Origin: Corynebacterium fournieri
Lineage (GTDB): Bacteria; Actinomycetota; Actinomycetes; Mycobacteriales; Mycobacteriaceae
NCBI RefSeq assembly: GCF_030408775.1
Contig: NZ_CP047210.1
Span: 992,001-1,056,000 of the forward strand
Direction: 5' to 3'
DNA: 64,000 nucleotides
Position 1 is the stretch's first letter. Each line of letters begins with the position of its first letter. The notes below the pieces were generated by a model. It did not search any database. It saw only the letters and a program-made list of their open reading frames with translations, and was not told the DNA's origin. Of this stretch, positions 35,980 to 43,843 are shown piece by piece. The translations under genes and the position numbers were made by a program.

Positions 35980-37212
35980 ATGGTGTGGTCGTTGTCGTCG
36001 CTATTGAGCGGACGGATTCAGCAGAGCGGTTCGAGCCTTATCGACGCTTCCAGTGTCCCCGCAGCGGCATCGAGTCTGTTTTCCGCAATCCCGATCCTGG
36101 CAGTGCCGGCGCTGTTTCTGGCCACCCTTGGCGGGGGAGTGTTCGGCTCTTCGATGTATGAGGGGGCGAGCAGCAATGGGTCGTCGCTAAGCAATGTCAG
36201 CGAAACTTTCCCTGACCCCGACGCGCGCCCGGCGACGCTGAAATCGGTCACGCACATCGAAAACGACGTGTACGAGGTCGTGGTCTACTCCCACGCCATG
36301 GGCCGAGAGGTCAAAAACGAGGTCATCCTGCCCGGCGGTCCGGACAACGATACCTCGCGGCCCACGTTCTACCTGCTCATGGGCGCAGACGGAGCGGCGA
36401 ACGGGTGGTCGTGGCGCAACTCGTCGGACTACCAGGATTTCTTCCAAGACAAACTGGTCAACGTGGTCACCCCGATTGGCTCCGTGTCCTCCATGCAGGC
36501 CGATTGGTACCGCGAGGACGAGGCGACTGGCCGCAACAAGTGGCTGACCTACTTCACCAAAGAGCTGCCGCCGCTAATGGACGAGTATTTCCACGGCAAC
36601 GGGCGCGACGCGATCGCAGGTATCTCAATGTCCGGCGGGCCCGCTTTGCACATCGCGTCGTTGGATACGGAACGGTTCCGCGCTGCCGCGTCCTACTCTG
36701 GCTGCCCGGCAACCTCCGGTGTGCTGGGCGATACCTACGTGCGCCAGGCGCTCAAACTCAACGGCGCGGACGCGACCAAGATGTGGGGTCTGTCCAGCAA
36801 CCCCGCGTGGGAGGCGCACTCGCCGGTGCTGCACCTCGGCGCGCTGGAGGACACGAAACTGTTCGTCTCGGCGGCGCAAGGCGTGCCGGGTGAGATCGAT
36901 GACACGAAAACTTCCTCGGAGCGGATCGGGCCGCCCGTCGCGATTGAGGCGGCCTCCTACGCCTGCTCCGACTACTTTGTAGACCAAGCGCAGCGCGCGG
37001 GCCTGGACGTGGAGTGGTACCCGCAGGTGGAAGGCACGCACAGTTGGGGGCTGTTTGAGAAGTCCATGCGCAAGAGCTGGGGTGTGATCGGACCCGCGCT
37101 CGACGTCCAACCGTTCGAGCGGGAGACTCCGGTGACCAAGGCGCCCCTTCCGGAAGAGGCGCCGCAGCCGGTGGGAGGCTCTGAAAAGGGATCTTCCGGA
37201 TCAAGCGAGTGA
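35980..37212 (+). CDS. mycolyltransferase / antigen 85-type esterase
   Basis: This is an exported alpha/beta hydrolase of about 410 residues related to corynomycolyltransferases (Cmt) and antigen 85, which transfer mycolic acids to trehalose or arabinogalactan. A hydrophobic segment near residue 35 (AIPILAVPALFLATLGGGVF) is a signal peptide or anchor. TFYLLMGADGAANGWSW, the substrate-loop motif YREDEATGRNKWLTYFTKEL, and the nucleophile Ser in IAGISMSGGPALHIA follow; VEGTHSWGLFEKSM carries the His. The C-terminal tail is Pro/Ser-rich. I choose ATG 35980 because TATGGT ends exactly 7 nt upstream; ATG 35953 is the alternative. The gene lies between two identical tRNA-Glu genes. The 244 nt after it hold no supported gene. 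Confidence 0.85.
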   Translation: MVWSLSSLLSGRIQQSGSSLIDASSVPAAASSLFSAIPILAVPALFLATLGGGVFGSSMYEGASSNGSSLSNVSETFPDPDARPATLKSVTHIENDVYEVVVYSHAMGREVKNEVILPGGPDNDTSRPTFYLLMGADGAANGWSWRNSSDYQDFFQDKLVNVVTPIGSVSSMQADWYREDEATGRNKWLTYFTKELPPLMDEYFHGNGRDAIAGISMSGGPALHIASLDTERFRAAASYSGCPATSGVLGDTYVRQALKLNGADATKMWGLSSNPAWEAHSPVLHLGALEDTKLFVSAAQGVPGEIDDTKTSSERIGPPVAIEAASYACSDYFVDQAQRAGLDVEWYPQVEGTHSWGLFEKSMRKSWGVIGPALDVQPFERETPVTKAPLPEEAPQPVGGSEKGSSGSSE

Positions 37213-37456
37213 TCCACACTGTACGTGACCGCAACATTGATGCGCGGTGGCGCTCTGCGCTCGGTGGCTACCACCGCTGGTCCGCTTGTCATCGCTCCAG
37301 CGTCCGCAGAGGGAAACGGCGGCGACCTTGGGTTCGTCGAGAAGTATCAATTTCCTGCGCTTAGCGATCCAGGATTGCTGAGATTGTTCACCCAGCGAGC
37401 GCCCCACGGCGGTGTTAAAGTAGGCGCGGTTTTTACCGTGTCCGAAGGAGTTCCTC

Positions 37457-38512
37457 ATGCAATTCACACGAAAGTCTGTGTCTGTAGCAGCCGCGCTCGG
37501 AGTGGTCGCTCTTTCCCTCGTTGGCTGCTCCGAGCCGACGGAAGACGCTGCTTCCAGCACCGAAACTACCGGCGAGGCAGCCAAGGACTCTGCTTCGGAC
37601 TCGTTGACGATTTACACCTCTGAGCCGGAGGAAAAAGTCGACCAGATCGTCGCCGCATTCAACGAGGAACACCCGGAGGTGGACGTGCAGGTCTACCGTG
37701 CAGGTACAGGGGATTTGAAAGCGCGCATCGAAGCGGAAAAGACATCCGGCTCCGTAGAAGCAGACCTTATCTGGGCTGCGGACGCGCCGACTTTTGAAGC
37801 TTTCAAAGCGGATGATCTGCTCGCGAAATTCAATGATGTCGAAACTGATGAGGTTCTCGACGGCGCAGCCGATCCGGAGGGCTACTACGTAGGCACCCGC
37901 ATAATCCCGACAGTGATCGCCTACAACACCTCGGTCATCAACGAAGCTGATGCACCGCAGTCGTGGACGGACCTGACGGATGAGCGGTTCCGCGACAAGA
38001 TTGTCATGCCGGATCCTGCCGTTTCCGGCGCCGCTGCCTACAACGCCACGGTGTGGATGAACAACGACAAGCTCGGAGAGGATTGGGTTACTGCGCTGGG
38101 CGGAAACGCACCGATGATCGCAGCGTCCAACGGTCCGACTTCCCAAGAAATCGCTGGAGGCGGCCACCCGGTGGGCGTGGTCGTCGACTACCTCGTGCGC
38201 GATCTTGCAGCGCAGGGTTCTCCTGTGAAGGAGGTATACGCCTCCGAGGGCTCTCCGTACATCACCGAACCGATCGCAGTGTTCGCAGATTCGGAACACC
38301 AATCTGCAGCTGAACTGTTCATCAATTTCGTGCTGTCCAAGAAGGGGCAGGAGCTCGCTGTGGAGCAAAACTACTTGCCGATCATCGAAGGAGTGGGCAC
38401 GCCAGGCGATGCCCCGGAGCTCGATGACATCGCGCTTATGGACGCAGGTCTGAAAACGCTGACCGACGATCGCGCGCGTTCTGTGGAGTTCTTCCAGAAC
38501 GCAATGAACTAG
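37457..38512 (+). CDS. iron(III)-type ABC transporter substrate-binding lipoprotein
   Basis: This is a 351-residue binding protein with the lipobox ALSLVGC-SEP and a Ser/Thr-rich linker. The fold begins SLTIYTSEPEEKVDQIVAAF, then LIWAADAPTFEAFKADDLL, GTRIIPTVIAYNTSVINEAD and SKKGQELAVEQNYLPI. These match the AfuA/FutA/FbpA group, which also includes phosphonate and polyamine binders. I do not see the YY pair used by FbpA for iron, so the ligand is uncertain. ATG follows ggagttcctc. It heads a three-gene operon (stop directly abuts the permease start). Confidence 0.85.
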   Translation: MQFTRKSVSVAAALGVVALSLVGCSEPTEDAASSTETTGEAAKDSASDSLTIYTSEPEEKVDQIVAAFNEEHPEVDVQVYRAGTGDLKARIEAEKTSGSVEADLIWAADAPTFEAFKADDLLAKFNDVETDEVLDGAADPEGYYVGTRIIPTVIAYNTSVINEADAPQSWTDLTDERFRDKIVMPDPAVSGAAAYNATVWMNNDKLGEDWVTALGGNAPMIAASNGPTSQEIAGGGHPVGVVVDYLVRDLAAQGSPVKEVYASEGSPYITEPIAVFADSEHQSAAELFINFVLSKKGQELAVEQNYLPIIEGVGTPGDAPELDDIALMDAGLKTLTDDRARSVEFFQNAMN

Positions 38513-40132
38513 GTGGCAATGCAGCGTTCCGCTTCGCCGGGGCTCAACCTCGCCCGAATTGGGGTATGGATGGTGGCCGCGGCGATTTTCATCGTCCCGC
38601 TTGCGCTGGTGGTCTCACTGGCTTTCGGTGGGAACCAATTCCCGGTACTTATTGAGCAAGGCCTTGCGCGGGCGACGTGGAACTCGGTGTTTACGACCGT
38701 CATGTCCTCGCTAGGCGCGGTGCTCATCGGCGGAACTATCGCGATTATCCTGGAACGCACCGATGTTGGGGGAGCGACAGGACTGCGCCTGCTTTTGTTG
38801 TCTCCGCTTCTTGTCCCACCGTTTGTCGGCGCAATTTCGTGGCTGCAACTTTTCGGCAGAAACCAAGGGCTCAACGCATTGTTCGATCGCCCGCTGTGGG
38901 ATTTGTATGGTGCCGACGGCATCGTCTTTTTGATGACGCTGCACTCGTACCCCGTGGTGTTTGTGATCATTGCCGCGGCGCTCCGACAGATCCCTTCGGA
39001 CCTTGAGCTTGCAGCGCGCGTAAGCGGCGCGGGCAGTGCAACGGTTCTGCGGACGGTGACAATCCCGCTGCTGGGCCCAGCTCTTCTGAGTGCCTTCACA
39101 CTCACGGCAGTGTCGAACCTGGCAGATTTTGGTATCCCGTCGATTCTAGGGTCCCCGGTGCGGTTCGAAACGCTTGCGACAATGTGTTACCGATTCATGG
39201 AATCCGGCACGGTGAGCAACCCGTTGCAAGTGGTTTCCACTGTGGGTGCCGTACTGATGCTGCTGGGCATCATCGCTGTAGTGGCAGATTACGCGGTAGC
39301 GCGCCGAGCTTCTTCGAGTGTGAGCGGCTCCGATACAACTAAACTTTCGTTGGGTGCTGCCAAGGTGCCGGTGACGGCGGTGTCTTGGGCGGTGGCGCTC
39401 GCCATTACTCTCGGGCCGATTCTCGGCCTAGCGTACCGGGCGCTTTTGCCCGCACCCGGTGTGCCGTTGACGTTCGAAACCATCTCGTTGGAGAATTTTC
39501 GCCGGACGTTGAGCAACCCGCGAGTCATCGACGGATTTGCCAACTCCGTGGTTCTCGCGGTCGGCGCAGCGCTGCTTTGCGGGCTGCTCGGTTGGGCAAT
39601 CGGCATCCTCGTTACCCGGACCCGTGCACGGACAAACACTCCGTTGTCCCTCGTCACGTTACTGCCGGCCGCTTTGCCTGGCCTGATCATCGGTGTCGGG
39701 TGGCTGATCGTTGGCAGGTACACCGGTCTCTACAACACCCGTTGGGTAATCCTGCTTGCCTACATCTGCGCGTTTACCGCATTGGTGCTGCAGTCCGTGC
39801 GTGCGCCGATGAGCAAAATCCCGGTCGCTGTAGAGGAAGCGGCGCGCATCTCCGGAGCAGGAAAAGTGCGCTCAATCGCGGACACCTCCGGTCGGATGGC
39901 TGTGCCGGCAGCAATTTCAGGCGCAGTACTTGTCGCCGTTACCGCGGTTCGTGAATTGACGGTCTCGATCCTGTTGGTGGCACCGGGTACTACCACGATC
40001 GGCGTGCAGCTATTCAACTTGCAGCAGTCCGGAAACTACAACCAGGCGTCAGCGCTCGCACTGATGTTTGCGGTCATCGGTGTTGTCGCCCTTGCTTTGA
40101 CCGTTCGTAACCCCACAAAGGAGTCCCGATGA
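38513..40132 (+). CDS. ABC transporter permease, fused two-unit (FbpB-like)
   Basis: This 539-residue permease consists of two homologous six-helix units. Each has an EAA-type loop for contact with the ATPase: LELAARVSGAGSATVLRTVT and VEEAARISGAGKVRSIADTS. This fused design is typical of FbpB/FutB iron and AfuB-like importers. GTG 38513 follows the preceding TAG with no spacer; ATG 38519 is possible. The 3' end overlaps the ATPase start by 4 nt (ATGA). Confidence 0.9.
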   Translation: MAMQRSASPGLNLARIGVWMVAAAIFIVPLALVVSLAFGGNQFPVLIEQGLARATWNSVFTTVMSSLGAVLIGGTIAIILERTDVGGATGLRLLLLSPLLVPPFVGAISWLQLFGRNQGLNALFDRPLWDLYGADGIVFLMTLHSYPVVFVIIAAALRQIPSDLELAARVSGAGSATVLRTVTIPLLGPALLSAFTLTAVSNLADFGIPSILGSPVRFETLATMCYRFMESGTVSNPLQVVSTVGAVLMLLGIIAVVADYAVARRASSSVSGSDTTKLSLGAAKVPVTAVSWAVALAITLGPILGLAYRALLPAPGVPLTFETISLENFRRTLSNPRVIDGFANSVVLAVGAALLCGLLGWAIGILVTRTRARTNTPLSLVTLLPAALPGLIIGVGWLIVGRYTGLYNTRWVILLAYICAFTALVLQSVRAPMSKIPVAVEEAARISGAGKVRSIADTSGRMAVPAAISGAVLVAVTAVRELTVSILLVAPGTTTIGVQLFNLQQSGNYNQASALALMFAVIGVVALALTVRNPTKESR

Positions 40133-41193
40133 GCGACATCTCGATAGAGAAGCTGGGCGTAGTTTTCCCAGACGGCGCTGTTGGTTTGGACGACATTAAC
40201 CTCCACATCGAAAGTGGTGAGTTCGTGGCGTTGGTTGGCCCATCCGGATCAGGAAAAACTACGTTGCTCCGTACGTTGGCGGGGTTTGTGGCGCCGTCAA
40301 CCGGCACGGTTTCGCTTGACGGGGCGGATGTGACTCGCATGCCACCAGAGAAGCGACAGATGGGGATGGTGTTCCAGCAGCACGCGGTGTGGCCGCATAT
40401 GAGCGTGAGAGACAATGTCGCGTACCCGCTCAAGCGCACAGGGGTGGGAAGGCAGGAGCAGCACAAGCGCGTAGAGGAAACGCTTAATACTGTGGGCCTG
40501 AACGGGTACGGCGACAGGAAGCCGTCGACATTGTCCGGTGGGCAACAGCAACGTGTCGCTCTCGCGCGTGCGATTGTGTCCACCCCGCGCGTACTGCTTC
40601 TCGACGAAGCCTTGTCGGCCCTGGACGAACCTCTGCGGGACAGCCTCCGCAGGGAGCTTGTCTCTCTGACCAAACAGTCGTCGCTCACCACGGTGCACGT
40701 CACCCACGACCGCAAAGAAGCGCTCGCAATCGCGGACCGCATAGCGTTGTTGCGAGACGGCAAACTCGAACAGTTTGCAACGCCGCAGCAGGTTATCGCA
40801 CACCCAGCTACGCCGTGGGTGGCCTCCTTCATCGCTGACGCGACGCTGCTTAACGGGCGCTGCGTCAGGGGGCGAGTTGTGACCGACACAGCGTCGCTGG
40901 AGTGGGCACTCGCGGATGTGGAGCTGGTCGGCGACCACGGCGGCGAGGCAGCAGGCGATGTCACCGTCGCGGTCTTGCCGGAGTCGGTCGAAATCACGTC
41001 GCCGGGGGAGAAAGGAGCTCGGGCAGGCCGAGTCACATCGGCCCTGTTTGAGATCTCCGGCTACTCGCTCACCATTGACGTCGACGGCGTCGAGTTCCGG
41101 GGAAGGGCATCAGCTCGTAACGTCCCGGCGGTTGGCGACGCGGTCGGTGTCGTAGTGCGATCGCCGATAGTCTATCCCGCAAAAAATGACTGA
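40129..41193 (+). CDS. ABC transporter ATP-binding protein (FbpC/PotA-like)
   Basis: This 354-residue ATPase has Walker A VGPSGSGKTTLLRTL, the Q-loop MVFQQHAVWPHMS, signature LSGGQQQRVALARA, Walker B RVLLLDEALSAL and the His switch HVTHDRKEAL. The C-terminal 110 residues form a TOBE/OB-like regulatory domain, as in FbpC and PotA. It completes the importer operon (ATGA overlap with the permease). The second tRNA-Glu lies 67 nt after the stop. Confidence 0.92.
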   Translation: MSDISIEKLGVVFPDGAVGLDDINLHIESGEFVALVGPSGSGKTTLLRTLAGFVAPSTGTVSLDGADVTRMPPEKRQMGMVFQQHAVWPHMSVRDNVAYPLKRTGVGRQEQHKRVEETLNTVGLNGYGDRKPSTLSGGQQQRVALARAIVSTPRVLLLDEALSALDEPLRDSLRRELVSLTKQSSLTTVHVTHDRKEALAIADRIALLRDGKLEQFATPQQVIAHPATPWVASFIADATLLNGRCVRGRVVTDTASLEWALADVELVGDHGGEAAGDVTVAVLPESVEITSPGEKGARAGRVTSALFEISGYSLTIDVDGVEFRGRASARNVPAVGDAVGVVVRSPIVYPAKND

Positions 41194-41260
41194 TTACCAG
41201 GCGATTTGTAGGTAAACGGTAGCGTGCTTTATCTTTAACAAGTCGCAAACAAGCGAGCGC

Positions 41261-41333
41261 GCCCCGTTCGTCTAGCGGCCTAGGACGTCGCCCTCTCACG
41301 GCGGTAACACGGGTTCAAATCCCGTACGGGGTA
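41261..41333 (+). tRNA. tRNA-Glu (anticodon CTC), copy 2
   Basis: Same sequence as the tRNA at 35795, with the loop ctctcac. It is followed by a similar but not identical terminator and the PhzF gene. Confidence 0.96.
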
Positions 41334-41340
41334 CAAGGTG

Positions 41341-41376
41341 AAACCTCCGATCCGGACTTCCGGGTCGGAGGGTTTT
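41341..41376 (+). terminator. terminator after the second tRNA-Glu
   Basis: aaacctccgatccgg (41341-41355) pairs with ccgggtcggagggttt (41360-41375) with a small mismatch and ends in TTTT. It resembles the hairpin after copy 1. Confidence 0.88.
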
Positions 41377-41396
41377 GCGTTGGTAGCGTGGGGCGG

Positions 41397-42215
41397 GTGA
41401 CTTCCTTGGATTTCTTCGAAATTGATGTGTTCGCTACCGGCGCGTTTACTGGCAACCCGCTCGCGGTGATCTGCGGCGCGGATGGTTTGAGCGGTGAACA
41501 AATGCAGGCCATTGCGTCGTGGACGAACTTTTCCGAGACCACGTTTCTGCTCGCACCCACCAACGCCGAAGCCGACTACCGAGTGCGCATCTTCACGCCC
41601 ACACAAGAGTACGACTTCGCCGGCCACCCCACGCTCGGCACCGCGCGGGCCTGGCTAGAGCAGGGCAACCAGACGTGCAGCGAGGGCCGCGTGATTCAGG
41701 AGTGTGGGGTAGGAAACGTCGAGGTGCGCATCACCGGCGACACACTCGCTTTCGCCACCCCGCCGCTCAAGCGGTCCGACCCTCTCAGTGAGGAGGAAAA
41801 GGCGCAAGTGCGTGAGGCCTTTGGCGTCGCCAAGCACATGCTTATCGACGCTTCCTACGGCGACAACGGCCCCGGCTGGAAGCTGGCGCTGCTGGATTCG
41901 GTGGACACGCTGCGGGCACTCGAGCGGCCGGAGGGAAGCGACTTGAAGGTGGCGTTTGCGGCGCTGACCGGTACTGAAGACCCGGCTTACGAGCTGCGCG
42001 CTTTCAACCCGGCATTTGAGGACCCGGTGACCGGCAGCGCCAACGGCGCAATGGCGCAGTGGCTGCGCGGACGCGGGGACGTGCCGCAGCGCTACACGGT
42101 TTCGCAGGGCACGGCGCTGGGGCGCGACGGGCGGGTCGAGATCGTCGACGACGGCGAGGAGATCTGGGTGGGCGGCCGCGCGGTGGTGCGGGTGCGGGGC
42201 ACCCTAAAGGTGTAG
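41397..42215 (+). CDS. PhzF-family isomerase-like protein
   Basis: This is a 272-residue protein of the PhzF/diaminopimelate-epimerase fold. EIDVFATGAFTGNPLAVICG, the catalytic Glu in ASWTNFSETTFLL, RIFTPTQEYDFAGHPTLGTA and the second-half EDPVTGSANGAMAQWL are diagnostic. PhzF isomerises a dihydro-anthranilate in phenazine synthesis, but most homologues have unknown substrates. GTG 41397 is chosen because TAGCGT lies 7 nt upstream; GTG 41388 is in frame. A C-terminal fragment of a second PhzF lies at 50395. Confidence 0.9.
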   Translation: MTSLDFFEIDVFATGAFTGNPLAVICGADGLSGEQMQAIASWTNFSETTFLLAPTNAEADYRVRIFTPTQEYDFAGHPTLGTARAWLEQGNQTCSEGRVIQECGVGNVEVRITGDTLAFATPPLKRSDPLSEEEKAQVREAFGVAKHMLIDASYGDNGPGWKLALLDSVDTLRALERPEGSDLKVAFAALTGTEDPAYELRAFNPAFEDPVTGSANGAMAQWLRGRGDVPQRYTVSQGTALGRDGRVEIVDDGEEIWVGGRAVVRVRGTLKV

Positions 42216-42298
42216 TAAAACACTTGTTCTATAGCGGAATGGGTGGCGTCGGCGGTGTTTGTACGGTGAGAGATGTTCCAGGCAGAAAGGGTTCATCT

Positions 42299-42873
42299 AT
42301 GAGCACTAACGTTGTCGCGTCCCCGCGACTTATTCGAGCAATCAACACCGCAGCATGGGCGCATCGCGGCCACGTGCGCAAAGGCACCGACATTCCCTAC
42401 GTCTCTCACGTTTTCGGCGTTATGCACTTAGTGTCCCAGGCCACCGACGATGAGGACGTGCTCATTGCGGCGCTGTTCCACGACATCATCGAGGACGTAC
42501 CAGAGGCGTACAGCGCGGAGCGGATGGCGGACGAATTCGGAGAGCGTGTCGTGGACCTTGTGCGCGGTGTGACAAAAACAGCACGCTGTCCAGCTGGCAG
42601 GAGCGCTCAGACGCGTACCTTGCCCACCTGCGTCGGGCTGAAGATGGCAGCGTGCTGGTGTCAGCTGCGGACAAGCTGCACAACCTGTTGTCCATTCACG
42701 CCGACCTCGACGACATTGGGGACGAGTTATGGGAGCGGTTCAACTCCGGTAAGGAACGCCAGTTGTGGTGGTACCGCTCTGTGGCTGAGGTTGTACAACA
42801 ACGATTGCCAGGTAACCCGCTGGCCGAAGAACTATCCAAGCAGGTAGCTCGGTTGGAGAGCCGGAGCGCATAA
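42299..42873 (+). pseudogene. HD-domain (p)ppGpp hydrolase-like gene, frameshifted
   Basis: The first part (from ATG 42299) encodes the hydrolase half of a RelA/SpoT- or Mesh1-like protein: HRGHVRKGTDIPYVSHVFGV, then LIAALFHDIIEDVPEAY with the HD pair. At the A5 tract near 42574-42578 (gacaaaaaca) the frame is lost. The continuation in the -1 frame reads STLSSWQERSDAYLAHLRRA, then VLVSAADKLHNLLSIHADLD, and ends at TAA 42871-42873. A single-base loss at the A tract explains it; a sequencing error or ribosomal slippage on the A run cannot be excluded. Joined, the protein would be about 191 residues. Confidence 0.8.
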
Positions 42874-42883
42874 GGTGGAACGC

Positions 42884-43843
42884 ATGAATGCGTCCTCTGA
42901 TTCTGACCTTCTCTCCGCTATCGGCAACACACCCCTTGTGGACATGTCCGCCGGATTCTCCGACCAATCCCGGGTGTGGGGCAAGCTTGAATCATTCAAT
43001 CCGGGCGGGAGTGCCAAGGACCGCACGGCGCGCGCGATGGTGTTGGACGCTACCGCGAAGGGGCTGTTGTACCCCGGAGCGGTGGCCGTGGAATCCAGCA
43101 GCGGCAACCTGGGAATCGCACTAGCGCGCGAAGCTGTCGTCGGCGGATGGGAGTTCCACTGCGTGGTGGACCCGCGCACGAACCAGGCGACGCTTTCGAT
43201 GATCGCCGCGCTCGGGGCGGTGCTGCACCCGGTGACCGAGCCGGACCCGGACACGGGAGACTGGCTCACGGCGCGGCGCAACCTTGTCGCGCAGCTGAAA
43301 GACTCGCTCGGCGCGGTGAACCTGGACCAATACTCCAACCGCGCGGCCTTCGACGCGCATGATCAGGGCACCATGCGCGAGATCGTCGAGCAGCTCGGGC
43401 ACGCGCCGGAAATGCTGGCGGTGGCGGTGAGTACCACCGGCACCGTCGGTGGCTGTCTCCAGCACATCAGGGAGCACGGCTACGACACCAAGGTCGTGGC
43501 GGTCGACGCAGCAGGCTCCGTGCTGTTCGGCGGCGCGCGCGGTGAGCGCATCCTCCCCGGTTACGGCGCGGGCGTGGTGACGGAGCTGTCCAAGGAGGTG
43601 GCGCCGGACCGGGTGGTGCAGGTCGAGGCGGCGGATGCGGTGCACGCCGCGCGTTCGCTGGCGCGCTCCACAGGCTTTGCGCCGGGCGCGTCTGGTGGCG
43701 CGGTGGCGTGGGCGGTGTCGCAGCTGCTCGAAGAGGGAGCGGCAGAAGAAGTCGTCGCCGTCTTCCACGACGACGGCCGTGCCTACCTCGACACCGTCTA
43801 CAACGACGAGTGGGCAGACGCGCAGATCGGAGACGCGAAGTGA
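42884..43843 (+). CDS. cysteine synthase / SbnA-like PLP enzyme
   Basis: This is a 319-residue fold-type II PLP enzyme of the cysteine-synthase/cystathionine beta-synthase family. The PLP lysine lies in ESFNPGGSAKDRTARAM. The Ser-rich loop is VAVESSSGNLGIALA and the phosphate loop is VSTTGTVGG. The closest functional parallel I can name is SbnA of staphyloferrin B synthesis, which makes an N-substituted diaminopropionate from phosphoserine and glutamate; y4xP of Rhizobium NGR234 is similar. TAAGGT ends 7 nt before the ATG, and its TAA is the stop of the HD gene. The TGA stop overlaps the start of the decarboxylase fusion by 4 nt, so the two products probably act together. A role in cysteine synthesis is less likely in this context. 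Confidence 0.85.
   Translation: MNASSDSDLLSAIGNTPLVDMSAGFSDQSRVWGKLESFNPGGSAKDRTARAMVLDATAKGLLYPGAVAVESSSGNLGIALAREAVVGGWEFHCVVDPRTNQATLSMIAALGAVLHPVTEPDPDTGDWLTARRNLVAQLKDSLGAVNLDQYSNRAAFDAHDQGTMREIVEQLGHAPEMLAVAVSTTGTVGGCLQHIREHGYDTKVVAVDAAGSVLFGGARGERILPGYGAGVVTELSKEVAPDRVVQVEAADAVHAARSLARSTGFAPGASGGAVAWAVSQLLEEGAAEEVVAVFHDDGRAYLDTVYNDEWADAQIGDAK

Noticed and set aside
37225-37623. 132-residue plus-strand frame upstream of the ABC binding protein
   Set aside because: Overlaps the well-supported binding-protein gene and has no motifs; the 37213-37456 gap is treated as noncoding.
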